A DNA stretch of 23,553 nt from JBEKYH01 sp049511115 (GCA_049511115.1 JBEKYH010000012.1:1-23553); one strand, 5' to 3'; numbered from the stretch's first letter, positions 6,299-14,665 are shown. Notes: a model not told the origin generated them from the sequence alone. Numbers and translations: made by a program.

Positions 6299-8959
6299 TT
6301 ATTGAGGCGCCAGTTGCAGAGCCGGCGCAATCGGCTGCGGCGCGGACGGTTGGGTCGCGGCGGCGGCGGTCGCGGCGGCGTCTTCGGTGTTGAATTGGGT
6401 CACCGCCGACGCGTAATCCTTGACCAGCGGGTCCGGGTCGTCCGCCATTGCGCCGGCCACGATCGCGCCGTTGTCCTTCATCGCCTGTGTGGCCGCAAAC
6501 ACGCCCAAAAGCCGGGCATACCAGTCATCGCTGGTGGTGAGTTTCTGGATCGCCGCGAGTTGCTGCTGCTGGATCGCGTCCGCACTGTCGCCGATCGCCG
6601 CACCAACGAATTCATACTGTGCCCACGCGCGCACGGCGTGGTCGGAATCGGCCTCGGCCTGGCGTGCGTGGTCAAACATTTCCTTCGCCGCGGCGGTCTG
6701 CTGGTCCGCGTTGGCGCCCGCCGCCCCGGCCTGGAGGCCGCGCCCAAGCAGGATGGCCGTTTCCGCCGCGCGCAGGCGGTCGGCCGGATCGTTGCCGACG
6801 ATCCGGTTATACAGGTTGTCGCGGTCGTCTTTCGAGTTAATCGGCGTGGCGGTGCGCTCAACCGTTTTTCCGAACGCGGCCTGGTACCCGGCGCCGCCGA
6901 TGACATAGCCGTCCTTGGACAAAACCGGGTTGGTGGTCACCGAAAAGAGAAGGTCAATCGGCACCGTTTCATACTGCGGGTCCGACAGCAACTGCAACAC
7001 GACCCCGCGATCCAGCCGCATCACCTGCGAACAGGACCTCCCCTTGGGCAGCAGCAGCCGCTGCCAGAACGTATCTCGGATCGCCTGGGGAATCTGTTTC
7101 TCAATCAGGCCATGCGCGGCGGCGTCGAACACCATATCCGGACGGAGGATTCCCTGCTCGCCCATGGTGAGGTCAAAGTCCCCCGTGTTGAGGATCGTCA
7201 CCTTGCAGAGGATCGCCTGCCCGTAGGGGTACTGCATCTGCACGGGATCGGCGGTAATGGTGTAGAACTGCTGCGGCTGGTTGATGATGCTCAGCCATTG
7301 GCTGGGAAACGCCTGCATCTGGGCGGAGATCGCGGCCGCCTGCGGGCCGGGCGTGATCTTCACCCCGCGCACGTGAAACGCGCTGTACAGCACCGCCGCC
7401 AGCGGCCCCGAGGGATGCCTCGACAGCGCCGCCTGGGCTTTGTTCTGCGCCTCGATCTTTTTGCCGGCCTTATCGTCGAGCAGAATCAATCCCAGTTCGG
7501 CATAGGGATCACGGTCAGCGATGGCGGCGAATTTCTGGCGGGCCTCGTCGTATTTGCCCTGGTCAAAATAACTCCAGCCCTGGAGGCGGGTGAAGAGGAG
7601 GTCATCGGGAGAAACCAGCCTTCCCAGGGAGTCCAGAATGCGCTGGGTGCCCGGGCCGGCGTCGTGCAGGAAATACAGCCGAAGCCACGCGAGGTCGCCC
7701 GCGGCGGCGATGTAGGAATCAGTAAGCTGGGTCTCGTTAGCCTTGGCGAGCAGTCCTAAATCGCCGGACATATCGGGAGGATCGACGCTGGCGACGGGCT
7801 GCGTGTCGGGGACGGCGATGGGGGAAGCGGCAACATCGCCGGGGGCGGCGGTCGTCCCGGCCGCGGCCGTCACGTCGGGCTCGGCGGCGGCTTCCGAAGG
7901 CTGAGTCGTCGCGTTGGAGGCGCCCATGTCCGACCTGACATTCTGCAAACGGTTGGTGACCTCATTGACGGCGCGGCGGGCCAAATTGTCGAACATGCCC
8001 GAATCGCTGCCCAGGTCCCGTGCGATCGCCAGCCGAATCGTCCACCCGTCGGCGTCGGCCGAGACCGAGTTCAGATACGCGTCGATGACACCGGCCGCGT
8101 CCACCGTATGGCCGCTGAGGTACCATTCGACGGCTAAACCCTTGCCGACGTTTGGCTCGCGATTACGGCCGAGAAGTTCATCGAGATAGGCCGCCTCCTT
8201 GTAGGCATCGGCCGAGTTTTCCGCCAACCCCTGATCCGCGAAGTAATCACCCAACTGCGCCGCCGCGTCGGGGTCCAGCGGATTGGCCCGCAGCATCGCC
8301 AGCAGCAAGCCGCATTTGCCTGACAAGGTGTCGTCCGGAAGAAGCTGATACTTCAACTTCAATGCCGCGTCGTTGTACGGTTCGATGGCCAGCGCTGTGT
8401 CAAGCATCTTCAGCGCTTCATCCTTTTGCGAATGATCCAGAAGCGTTTGCGCGCACTCCTCCGCCGCGGCCGAACGCACGGCGGTGGGAAGAGCGGTCTT
8501 GGCCACGACTCCGTGCAGATATGCCAGGATCGCGTCGGTCGTCTGCATCTTGCTGACGTATAGATTGATGAGCTTGGCCTGGGCAAACTGATCGGAAGGG
8601 ACGAGGGTCAAATAGGCGGTGAGGGCGGCGATGGCCCCGTCGGGGTCGTCGTTCTGCAATCGTACCTGGTAGAGCAGGCGCAGATAGCGCGGCTCGGTGG
8701 GGTTGATCCGCGCCGCGGCTTCGAGCAGCGCCGCGGTTTGTCGCAGGATCGGGGAAATCGGCTTGTAGGCATTCCCCAACGCATACGCCATCGACTCCAG
8801 TCGGTCGGCCAGTTCGACGGCGGCGGCGGGCGACATAGCGGGCGGCGCCGCTGGTGCGGCGGCGGTCTGCGTCACGGCGGCGGCCGCGGCGCCGAGCGCC
8901 GCTGCCCAACAGATCAAATGTCGAATCGGCACAGCCGCCGAAATTCGTCGGTTTTTCAT
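6299..8959 (-). CDS. Large secreted TPR-repeat protein
   Basis: 886 residues from the ATG at 8959, preceded by AGGGA at about 7 bases. This start gives a clean signal peptide (MKNRR... then an Ala-rich hydrophobic core ending near 'TQTAAAPAAPPA'). The longer frame to 9106 would overlap the upstream gene. The N-terminal half contains helical tetratricopeptide-like repeats, for example 'AARINPTEPRYLRLLYQVRL', 'GAIAALTAYLTLVPSD' and 'EALKMLDTALAIEPYNDAAL'. An Ala/Thr/Pro/Gln-rich linker ('ATTQPSEAAAEPDV...') separates these from more TPR-like helices. A compact domain of mixed strands follows around 'SIINQPQQFYTITADPVQM', then a helical C-terminus ending in another low-complexity 'ATQPSAPQPIAPA' tail. 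Probably a periplasmic scaffold. It is the last of three TPR genes in a row, which suggests one complex. Confidence 0.72.
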   Translation of the reverse strand: MKNRRISAAVPIRHLICWAAALGAAAAAVTQTAAAPAAPPAMSPAAAVELADRLESMAYALGNAYKPISPILRQTAALLEAAARINPTEPRYLRLLYQVRLQNDDPDGAIAALTAYLTLVPSDQFAQAKLINLYVSKMQTTDAILAYLHGVVAKTALPTAVRSAAAEECAQTLLDHSQKDEALKMLDTALAIEPYNDAALKLKYQLLPDDTLSGKCGLLLAMLRANPLDPDAAAQLGDYFADQGLAENSADAYKEAAYLDELLGRNREPNVGKGLAVEWYLSGHTVDAAGVIDAYLNSVSADADGWTIRLAIARDLGSDSGMFDNLARRAVNEVTNRLQNVRSDMGASNATTQPSEAAAEPDVTAAAGTTAAPGDVAASPIAVPDTQPVASVDPPDMSGDLGLLAKANETQLTDSYIAAAGDLAWLRLYFLHDAGPGTQRILDSLGRLVSPDDLLFTRLQGWSYFDQGKYDEARQKFAAIADRDPYAELGLILLDDKAGKKIEAQNKAQAALSRHPSGPLAAVLYSAFHVRGVKITPGPQAAAISAQMQAFPSQWLSIINQPQQFYTITADPVQMQYPYGQAILCKVTILNTGDFDLTMGEQGILRPDMVFDAAAHGLIEKQIPQAIRDTFWQRLLLPKGRSCSQVMRLDRGVVLQLLSDPQYETVPIDLLFSVTTNPVLSKDGYVIGGAGYQAAFGKTVERTATPINSKDDRDNLYNRIVGNDPADRLRAAETAILLGRGLQAGAAGANADQQTAAAKEMFDHARQAEADSDHAVRAWAQYEFVGAAIGDSADAIQQQQLAAIQKLTTSDDWYARLLGVFAATQAMKDNGAIVAGAMADDPDPLVKDYASAVTQFNTEDAAATAAAATQPSAPQPIAPALQLAPQ

Positions 8960-8987
8960 CCAGGGTTCCCTTTCGCGATACATACTC

Positions 8988-9908
8988 TTATCGGTCGGTG
9001 GAGGGATCAACTTCGGGATTGGCCGCGCCGGGGCCGGCTTCCGCGGAAACGGCTTTGACTTCCGGCGTGGTCGCAACTGCCGCGGAAAGTTGGTCCGGAA
9101 TGACATCCGGCCAGATTTCCGCCAGCACCGGGCGCTCCGCCACCAGCGTGCGCGGATCGCAAAGCAATTCGGCCCGGCCCCGCAGCCAGTGGTGCAGGTC
9201 GGTGCGTCCGCATTTCAGCGCCCCCAGCGATAAAAATGCCTGCGCCCGCGCCGCATGGGCGCTGGGCATCAACTCGGCCAACTCGATCCTCGCCTTAACG
9301 TCCGCCAACATCGGCCCAAACGACCCTATCCGGGCCAGATACTCCAATTGCAACTGTTGCAGCGTCAGCGCCTCGACGAGATTCAGCCGCCGCCGATAAA
9401 GATGGCCCAGCGCCTCATACGCCCCGGTCAGATCGCCCAGGCGAAGGAGATTATCCGTCAATAAAAGCAGGCTGGGCTTGGAAATCCCGCGCAGCGAACC
9501 CAGCCGCTGGTTTAAGAGAGCCCGGCATAAAAGAGCCGATTCCTGCCAGCGCCGCTGGGCGTGCCGCAGGACGGCCAGGTGATGGAGGCTGATAAACTTG
9601 GCCGGCTTGAAAAGCGAGAAACTTCGCAGCGCGGCGTCGATGCGCGATTCCGCCTCGTCAAATCGCCCCGAGGCGATCAGCAAGGGTGAATCGGCCGCGA
9701 GGCGCGAGCCGCGGATGCTGCGATAGCCCAGCACGCTCCACAAGGCGCCGATTCCCAACAGGATCAGCGCTCCGTTCATTCCGCTCCCCTCGCCGATCGC
9801 GCCCGACAATACGCACCCAACCGCGCCGGCCAAAAGCAGGCCGCGCAGTAACGCGCTGATGGTCAGGTCGCGGCGGAATCGCGAGATAGCGGCTTGCGCG
9901 CTGATCAT
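8988..9908 (-). CDS. Membrane-anchored TPR-like protein (second of the TPR trio)
   Basis: 306 residues. Two hydrophobic segments near the N-terminus (about 17-38 and 45-62) form a hairpin anchor. A mainly helical region with TPR-like spacing follows ('GRFDEAESRIDAAL', 'GDLTGAYEALGHLYRR', 'HAARAQAFLSLGALKCGRTD'). The tail is low-complexity (Pro/Ala/Glu-rich). The start ATG overlaps the stop of the upstream gene (TCAT on the plus strand, ATGA on the minus strand), so the two are translationally coupled. Architecture is the same as the upstream protein: two helices then TPR-like helices. The pair probably arose by duplication or act as partners in the inner membrane. No specific family name can be given. 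Confidence 0.68.
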   Translation of the reverse strand: MISAQAAISRFRRDLTISALLRGLLLAGAVGCVLSGAIGEGSGMNGALILLGIGALWSVLGYRSIRGSRLAADSPLLIASGRFDEAESRIDAALRSFSLFKPAKFISLHHLAVLRHAQRRWQESALLCRALLNQRLGSLRGISKPSLLLLTDNLLRLGDLTGAYEALGHLYRRRLNLVEALTLQQLQLEYLARIGSFGPMLADVKARIELAELMPSAHAARAQAFLSLGALKCGRTDLHHWLRGRAELLCDPRTLVAERPVLAEIWPDVIPDQLSAAVATTPEVKAVSAEAGPGAANPEVDPSTDR

Positions 9909-10792
9909 CCGATCACCTCCGCCGGGGCCGGATGAGCGGGAAATTTCCGCGCCAAATCCATTGTCTCAGGATAACGGCGGTGCAATTCAACCGCCGGGGC
10001 GAGGAGCGTCGCCGTCTGGTATGCGGCTTTGGCCTGGTCAGTCTGATTGAGCAGATCGTGCGCCTTGGCCGCCAGTACATGGGCATCAGAAAGCCGATGG
10101 CCAAGCTGCTGGCGGATGAGTTCGTAGCGTTTGGCGAACGTGTCGAGCGCCTCGGTCGGGTGGCCGGTTTTCACGTCGCGATACATCTCAAGGAGCGCCA
10201 ATCCGCCGCTTTGCGCCGCCGGGCCGGAATGGCGCAGGTCGCTGATAGCCCGGTCGGCATCAAACAGGCGGTCTTCGCGCAATAGGGCCGTGGCGCGGGC
10301 CAGTTTCACCATATGCACCGCTGCCTCATCCAGGGGCATGGTCTCCAGCAGATGCTCATCAATCACAATCACATCCTCAAAGCGATGGAACCGGGCCAGA
10401 ACGCTGGAGAAATAAACCAGCGCCTGCAACCTCGCCAATGGCGTATACGTCGGCTGCGACAGAATGGACTGAAGCAGCAGCGCCGCCTGCGGCCAGCGCC
10501 GCAACTGCACCAGTTCCTCCGCCGCCTCTATACGTGCCTGCTCGCGGCGGCGGGCCCGGGCGTTGAGGTAGTTGGCGGCGGTCATGCATCCGACCAGGGT
10601 CACGATAATGACGGTTGAAACCGCCTCCATCGAGCCCTGCGAGTCGGGGTTGCGGTCGCCCAGCAACGCGATGCCCACCACGGCTATGAGGCCCAGCGTC
10701 AACGTAGCCCCCAGCCAGGCCACGCGCGCCCGGGGGCGGCTGCTCTCCAGCAGCGTCCTGACATCCATGAAGATCGGCGACGGTGTTGCCAT
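9905..10792 (-). CDS. Membrane-anchored TPR-like protein (first of the TPR trio)
   Basis: 295 residues. Two hydrophobic segments (about 22-44 and 57-76) are followed by a basic/charged helix ('NARARRREQARIEAAEELV') and then helical repeats with TPR spacing, such as 'LRRWPQAALLLQSILSQPTY', 'LAKAHDLLNQTDQAKAAYQ' and 'GHPTEALDTFAKRYELI'. The repeats probably face the cytoplasm or periplasm as a protein-binding platform; side not determinable. First gene of the run 10792-6299, overlapping the next gene by ATGA. A shorter start at Met9 (10768) is possible. The 103 bases upstream separate it from the toxin gene on the same strand and should contain its promoter if it does not share the toxin's transcript. 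Confidence 0.68.
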   Translation of the reverse strand: MATPSPIFMDVRTLLESSRPRARVAWLGATLTLGLIAVVGIALLGDRNPDSQGSMEAVSTVIIVTLVGCMTAANYLNARARRREQARIEAAEELVQLRRWPQAALLLQSILSQPTYTPLARLQALVYFSSVLARFHRFEDVIVIDEHLLETMPLDEAAVHMVKLARATALLREDRLFDADRAISDLRHSGPAAQSGGLALLEMYRDVKTGHPTEALDTFAKRYELIRQQLGHRLSDAHVLAAKAHDLLNQTDQAKAAYQTATLLAPAVELHRRYPETMDLARKFPAHPAPAEVIG

Positions 10793-10895
10793 ACAGCCCG
10801 ATGATTTTAGGCTTGATTGGCGGGATTGGAAGGGTGGGATCGCGGGAACACCGCGATTCGCGGCACGTGGAACAAGATTACTGCAATCTCATGGC

Positions 10896-11372
10896 TTATT
10901 CGGCGACATCCTGCTCGGGTGCTATGGTCCCGGCCGCGACCGCCGCTGGGTCAAGTACCGTAATGTTCGCGTAGCGCCCGAAATCGCCTGCATTGAACGT
11001 CAGCAAGTGATCAACTCCATGAGTGATCATCGCCGCGATGATTCGAGCATCGTGAGACGACTTTCCCTTGCAATTGTGCGCGACGACGAGGTGTTCCCAT
11101 TCGTTTAGCAGGGCCGGTGAATCTGCCAGCAACACAAACGATCGCTTGACTCTTTCGACTTCGAGTTTCGCATCTGGAACGGCCATTCCGAGGCCGTTTT
11201 CGCCCTCAGGTCGAGTGGCGACAGCCCAAAACTCAAAGAGGTTCTGAGGCACGATGCAGAGCTTATGGCCCATTGAGAGAAGGCCCCCAACGGCTGCGCA
11301 TGCTGCTATGTAATGTGGATGCTTCATTTGCGCAAGTCGCGTAAGGATATTGGTATCAACCTGCACGTTCAT
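10896..11372 (-). CDS. vapC: PIN-domain ribonuclease toxin (VapC family)
   Basis: 158 residues, close to the usual PIN toxin size (130-150). The conserved acidic residues that bind Mg2+ are visible: 'VDTNIL' with Asp6, 'NLFEFW' with Glu47, 'SSHDARIIAAM' with Asp108, and the final strand 'LLTFNAGDF' with Asp130. Such toxins cleave RNA (tRNA, rRNA or mRNA) and are held inactive by the antitoxin encoded just upstream. The start codon overlaps the antitoxin stop by ATGA, the normal antitoxin-first arrangement, which ensures coupled synthesis. Expected to be autorepressed by the toxin-antitoxin complex. The RNA target is unknown. Confidence 0.88.
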   Translation of the reverse strand: MNVQVDTNILTRLAQMKHPHYIAACAAVGGLLSMGHKLCIVPQNLFEFWAVATRPEGENGLGMAVPDAKLEVERVKRSFVLLADSPALLNEWEHLVVAHNCKGKSSHDARIIAAMITHGVDHLLTFNAGDFGRYANITVLDPAAVAAGTIAPEQDVAE

Positions 11373-11644
11373 TCGCCGCGACCGGCGTAAATGCCTTCAC
11401 GGCTGTCGTCGGCAATAAATCCTGGTGGATACTTACCGGCGCGCGCCTCAACCGCCGCCATCCATTCGCCAAACGCCTTCTGGCGTTTCTCCGCCGACCC
11501 TTGCCGACTCCCATCCCGCACCGATACAGACGCAGCGAGTTTGTCGAGGACCGGTTCCACCAGATCGTCCACCGTCATCATTTGATCCGCGGCTTCGCGG
11601 GCCAATCGCTCATAAGTCTCATCTTTGACGTGGATTGTTGCCAT
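11369..11644 (-). CDS. vapB: VapB-type antitoxin
   Basis: 91 residues from the ATG at 11644, chosen because AGGAG sits 7 bases upstream and because the following 'MATIHVKDETYERLA' is a typical N-terminal DNA-binding strand and helix of ribbon-helix-helix antitoxins. The longer frame to 11752 has no such support. The C-terminal 'FIADDSREGIYAGRGE' resembles the toxin-neutralising tail of VapB-type antitoxins. Overlaps the PIN toxin gene by ATGA. An 11-base palindrome at 11655-11665 overlaps the ribosome-binding site and could be an operator. The exact antitoxin subfamily is inferred from context more than from sequence. Confidence 0.8.
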   Translation of the reverse strand: MATIHVKDETYERLAREAADQMMTVDDLVEPVLDKLAASVSVRDGSRQGSAEKRQKAFGEWMAAVEARAGKYPPGFIADDSREGIYAGRGE

Positions 11645-11654
11645 TAGCCGTTCT

Positions 11655-11665
11655 CCTGAGTCAGG
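11655..11665. promoter_or_regulatory. Short palindrome over the antitoxin ribosome-binding site
   Basis: CCTGAGTCAGG is a perfect 5-base inverted repeat around one central base, 10 bases before the antitoxin ATG and overlapping its AGGAG. VapBC complexes are known to bind palindromes ahead of their own operon, so this is a candidate operator. The match is short and could be chance. Confidence 0.3.
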
Positions 11666-11748
11666 TGCCCCCAAGCGGTGCGGCCCCTGTCGATTTTCAA
11701 AATCATAGCATTGTTTGCCACGGTAATGAAAGGGCCATTCCGCCCAGT

Positions 11749-13731
11749 TCACCCCCCCGCCTTCGCCGCCTCGCTCTCCACCTTCTTCACAATCTCATCA
11801 ATCCGCTGCTGCGCCTCGGGGTCCATTTTGGCGCGCAGATCGCGCAGGACGCCGATGACGGACGGCCCCATGGCGGACAACGTCGCCTCGGCCCGGTCGC
11901 GCTCTCGCCAGTCGTCGGCCCCCAAGTCGGCGGCCACGCTTTGAATATGCCGCACCATATCCGCCGACGGCTGGGGATGCGGCTGGTCGTATTCCTCGAT
12001 CAGCGGCACAGGAACGTTCAAATCGACGCCGCAGGTCAGGCGGCACTGAATGGCCGGCTCGATAAGCTGGCCGGTGATGGCCGAGCCGTCCCAGAGGGTG
12101 ACCTGAACATCGCCGCCGTTTCCCGAATCCGATCTGGCGATGCGGCTGATCTGCTCGCCGGACAGGTCGATGGTGTCGAATGAGGTCTGCAATTTCATCG
12201 AACCGCGCGGGCCGCCGCAGAGGAGGTCGCCGTTGGTCAGGGTCATCTTCGGTCCATCCGCATCGGGGTCGGGCGTCTTGGCCGCGAGTTGCAGGCGGGC
12301 CATGTCGCTGAGCGGAAATTGCACCGTCTGGGCTGGCCCGTCGCCGTCGAGTTTCATTTCGATGACCGGCGACGAAAGCGCGGCGGCAATTTTGCTTCCG
12401 TCGCTCAGGTAGATGTCCTCCACGCCGCCGTTTTCGGGCAGGAATGCGATGGCCGCGACCGTGGCCGGATCAAGCGAAAGCATGCCGCAGCGGGTCGCCG
12501 CCTGGATGGTCTGGGCCGGAGCCTGCACCACGACGCGATCGCCGCCGCGCATGAAGACCATGGGTTTTTCAAACGTCCAGTCGTCCGCTTCGTTGGGCTG
12601 TTTGCGATAGCCGACGCGGCTGATCTGATTCACCGGCACGCTCACCACCTGCCCGCTGGAGAGGGCCATGTCGATGCTAGGCTTGGCAAGCTGGCCGCCG
12701 AAAATTTCCCCGTCGCTGGTGACGATAAGCTGCCGCGGGGCCACGGCCCCGACATTGAGGAGCGACACCACGTGATCCGCGGGCAAGCTCACCGGGCCGT
12801 AAAACGTATTGAGCGAATAGGCCGCCTCCTTCAGATCACCCTTGAGCTGATCGCCGCCGCGCAGCTCGACCACGTCGAAGGCGTCGCCGCGGAGAATCTC
12901 CACATCGGCCAGGCCTTCGATCTCGGCGGGAAAATTGACCACCGATTTGCGGATGTCCAGCGGCACCGTCTTCATCACCGCCGCCGCGTCCAGATCGCGG
13001 GCGTATTTCTCGGCGGCTTCGATGGTTGGCAGGAAGAGATGCTCATGCACCAGCGCCGCCTCTTTGCCGGCGGGAATGGTCAGCGTATAGCCGCACTGGA
13101 CGATGTTCGCTCCCGGCGGGCTCATGATGACCGGCGCCACCTTGCCGCCACTTGCCCCGTAAATCTCCACCGCCGCGCGGCCGACAATGGTCATGCCCGC
13201 CCAGGCGATGTTGCGGTCCTTGTGTTTCGGATCGGCGATCAACTGGCTCTGGGCGATGCCAAACGCCAGCACCGTCTGGAGGGAGACATTGACGGCCTGC
13301 TCGCGCCCGCTGCTGTTGTGGAAAATATCAACATAGCGCGCCGCGCCGCTCTGCTTGTCGAAACGTATCCGCCGCGTCACGTCCATGCCGTTAATCGCGT
13401 TGTCCTGGAGAATCAGTTCGCCCGTTTTGGCATCCACTGTTCCCTGGTTGTTGGCGACGGTAAACATGCCGCCGTTGAGCGAGAGCCGCGCACCTTCCTG
13501 GTAGACCGGTTGGCCCGTCTGCTGGCGCAGTGCGCCGTCGGCGTACACATACCAGGAGTCGCCGCCGCTGTTCGAGACGTAGGGCAGAGCAACCTGCCCG
13601 GGTCCGACGACCGAGCCGGGGACGCGCAGCATGACGCCGCCGGGGATGATCGGCTGCGCGCCGGCCGCTCCGCATAAGAGCAGAAGGAGCGCACACACGG
13701 CCCAGGCAATGTCACATCGTTTTATGCACAT
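11749..13731 (-). CDS. Secreted protein with six internal beta-type repeats and a HEAT-like tail
   Basis: 660 residues. A signal peptide is clear (MCIKRC, then a Leu/Ala-rich core, 'GAAGAQP' near residue 24). Residues ~30-270 form an unrecognised mixed domain. Six repeats of 40-45 residues follow, each beginning with a strand and 'GD' or 'DG', then G-h, then a hydrophobic strand and 'hPh..h..h' (about 287-327, 334-375, 391-430, 438-482, 495-533 and 543-580). Examples are 'ELRGGDQLKGDL', 'VTSDGEIFGGQL', 'YLSDGSKIAAAL' and 'TLWDGSAITGQL'. This resembles the small-barrel repeats common in planctomycete secreted proteins; the name is an inference. The C-terminus (595-650) is helical: 'LGADDWRERDRAEATLSAMG...DPEAQQR'. 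The start overlaps the end of the SDR gene by 20 bases, so the two are coupled. Confidence 0.68.
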   Translation of the reverse strand: MCIKRCDIAWAVCALLLLLCGAAGAQPIIPGGVMLRVPGSVVGPGQVALPYVSNSGGDSWYVYADGALRQQTGQPVYQEGARLSLNGGMFTVANNQGTVDAKTGELILQDNAINGMDVTRRIRFDKQSGAARYVDIFHNSSGREQAVNVSLQTVLAFGIAQSQLIADPKHKDRNIAWAGMTIVGRAAVEIYGASGGKVAPVIMSPPGANIVQCGYTLTIPAGKEAALVHEHLFLPTIEAAEKYARDLDAAAVMKTVPLDIRKSVVNFPAEIEGLADVEILRGDAFDVVELRGGDQLKGDLKEAAYSLNTFYGPVSLPADHVVSLLNVGAVAPRQLIVTSDGEIFGGQLAKPSIDMALSSGQVVSVPVNQISRVGYRKQPNEADDWTFEKPMVFMRGGDRVVVQAPAQTIQAATRCGMLSLDPATVAAIAFLPENGGVEDIYLSDGSKIAAALSSPVIEMKLDGDGPAQTVQFPLSDMARLQLAAKTPDPDADGPKMTLTNGDLLCGGPRGSMKLQTSFDTIDLSGEQISRIARSDSGNGGDVQVTLWDGSAITGQLIEPAIQCRLTCGVDLNVPVPLIEEYDQPHPQPSADMVRHIQSVAADLGADDWRERDRAEATLSAMGPSVIGVLRDLRAKMDPEAQQRIDEIVKKVESEAAKAGG

Positions 13732-14425
13732 AAATCACTTCGCCGCTGCTATAGCGCAAGTCGCCGCGGACGCATTGAACGATGACCCCCGCGACGTCCG
13801 CTGGAGCCAGCGCTTTTTCCGCGGGAAACTGCTGCGGCGTAAAAAGGTCTCGAAACATCCGCGTCTCCACGGCGCCGGGCGCGACCACGTGCATGCGCAC
13901 GCCGATGGCGGCCCCCTCGCGTGCCAGCGCCATGCCAAGCATATTCACCCCCGCCTTGGCGGCCGCGTAGGCGGCAAAACCGTTGAACGGATCGCGCGCC
14001 GCCAGGGATGAAACCAGGACCCCCACGCCGCCCCCCTGCCGCCGCCAGACGGGCCAGAGCGCGCGGCAAAAATGAAACGCCGCGGAGAGATTCGTATCGA
14101 CGGTGCCGCGCCATTGTTCATCGGTCATCTGATCGATGGCGATCAGAGGCGCCATGCCCGCACAGTGAATGAACGCATCCACCCTACCCCAGCGGCCGTC
14201 CGTTCGCTCGACGATTGACGCAATGGCCGCCGCATCGCACACATCGGCGCTTTCCACCGACGTTTCGCCCGCATGTGCGGCGGCACACAATTCGGCGGTT
14301 TGGCGTAATTCCGCAGTAGACCGGGCAACCAGCGCCACCTGATATCCCGCCTTGGCCAATTCCAGCGCCGTCGCCCGGCCGATCCCGCGGCCCGCTCCGG
14401 TGATGATGGCGACTGGTGGGGACAT
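13712..14425 (-). CDS. Short-chain dehydrogenase/reductase (SDR family oxidoreductase)
   Basis: 237 residues, the normal length of a classical SDR. The NAD(P)-binding 'TGAGRGIG' lies at 9-16, 'ADVCD' at 60-64, the helix Asn in 'DTNLSAAF' (110-117), and the catalytic Ser in 'VSS' (138-140) with 'YAAAKAG' (153-159), which gives Tyr153/Lys157. 'VVAPGAVETRM' after the active site is also typical. Such enzymes interconvert alcohols and ketones; the presence of an Arg at the end of the second strand ('VARS') suggests NADP(H) preference, but this is weak. Some relatives are 3-oxoacyl-ACP reductases, yet no fatty-acid genes are adjacent. The 3' end overlaps the secreted repeat protein gene by 20 bases. 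Confidence 0.85.
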   Translation of the reverse strand: MSPPVAIITGAGRGIGRATALELAKAGYQVALVARSTAELRQTAELCAAAHAGETSVESADVCDAAAIASIVERTDGRWGRVDAFIHCAGMAPLIAIDQMTDEQWRGTVDTNLSAAFHFCRALWPVWRRQGGGVGVLVSSLAARDPFNGFAAYAAAKAGVNMLGMALAREGAAIGVRMHVVAPGAVETRMFRDLFTPQQFPAEKALAPADVAGVIVQCVRGDLRYSSGEVIYVHKTM

Positions 14426-14445
14426 CTTCCATCATCGTATGCAAT

Positions 14446-14465
14446 GCGGATGGCAAAGGCACGAG
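14446..14465 (+). repeat. 20-base direct repeat, copy 1
   Basis: The 20-mer GCGGATGGCAAAGGCACGAG occurs here, just ahead of the SDR gene, and again at 15546-15565. The surrounding ~40 bases to the left are also partly alike (both contain CATC...TG.....GCGGA), so the repeated unit is probably longer and diverged. Confidence 0.75.
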
Positions 14466-14493
14466 AAGAGACCTTGAAAGAGAGCGTGGGAAA

Positions 14494-14665
14494 GGGCAAT
14501 CGCTTTTGGCCGGGTTGCTCTGGTCCCCTCTCCATGTACTCAGGGAGAGGGATAGGGTGAGGGTCGTTTTTGAGTGGCCAATGACCGTTCGAGCTTCCGA
14601 AGAACCCTCTCCCCGGCCCTCTCCCTGAGTACAGGGCGAGGGGGAAATCTTAAAAGCGATTGCCC
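14494..14665. repeat. Outer inverted repeat enclosing the palindromic element
   Basis: GGGCAATCGCTTTT (14494-14507) is exactly inverted at 14652-14665 and encloses the palindromic element at 14525-14644. Outside it, GAGCGTGGGAA is directly repeated (14482-14492 and 14668-14678), with a third partial copy at about 14681. The arrangement looks like one repeat element inserted inside another. The whole gap between the SDR and FHA genes (14426-14723) is made of such repeats and holds no gene. Confidence 0.6.
14525..14644 (-). mobile_element. MITE-like palindromic repeat element, copy 1 (intergenic)
   Basis: 120 bases with long inverted arms. It opens with CCCCTCTCCATGTACTCAGG and closes with its near complement. 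Both arms carry the block 'GTACTCAGGGAGAGGG' and then GGGTGAGGGT or GGGGAGAGGGT. Relative to the copy in mobA (23152-23280) it lies in the opposite orientation, so similarity continues past the arms into 'TTCTTCGGA' on one side and 'CGACCCTCACCCTA' on the other. It encodes no transposase, so it is either a non-autonomous element moved by an enzyme elsewhere or a REP-type palindrome. Confidence 0.7.

Noticed and set aside
6302..7759. A 485-codon open frame on the plus strand opposite the TPR protein
   Set aside because: Composition is Arg/Gly/His-heavy, there is no ribosome-binding site, and the minus strand has a signal peptide and TPR-like repeats.
10850..10863. Small palindrome CCGCGATTCGCGG between the toxin gene and the TPR trio
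   Set aside because: It is only six bases per arm in GC-rich DNA and has no T-run; too weak to call a terminator or operator.
12289..13677. A 462-codon open frame on the plus strand opposite the secreted repeat protein
   Set aside because: It is the complement of a gene with clear signal peptide and repeats; its product is His/Arg/Gly-rich with no motifs, as expected of a shadow frame in GC-rich DNA.
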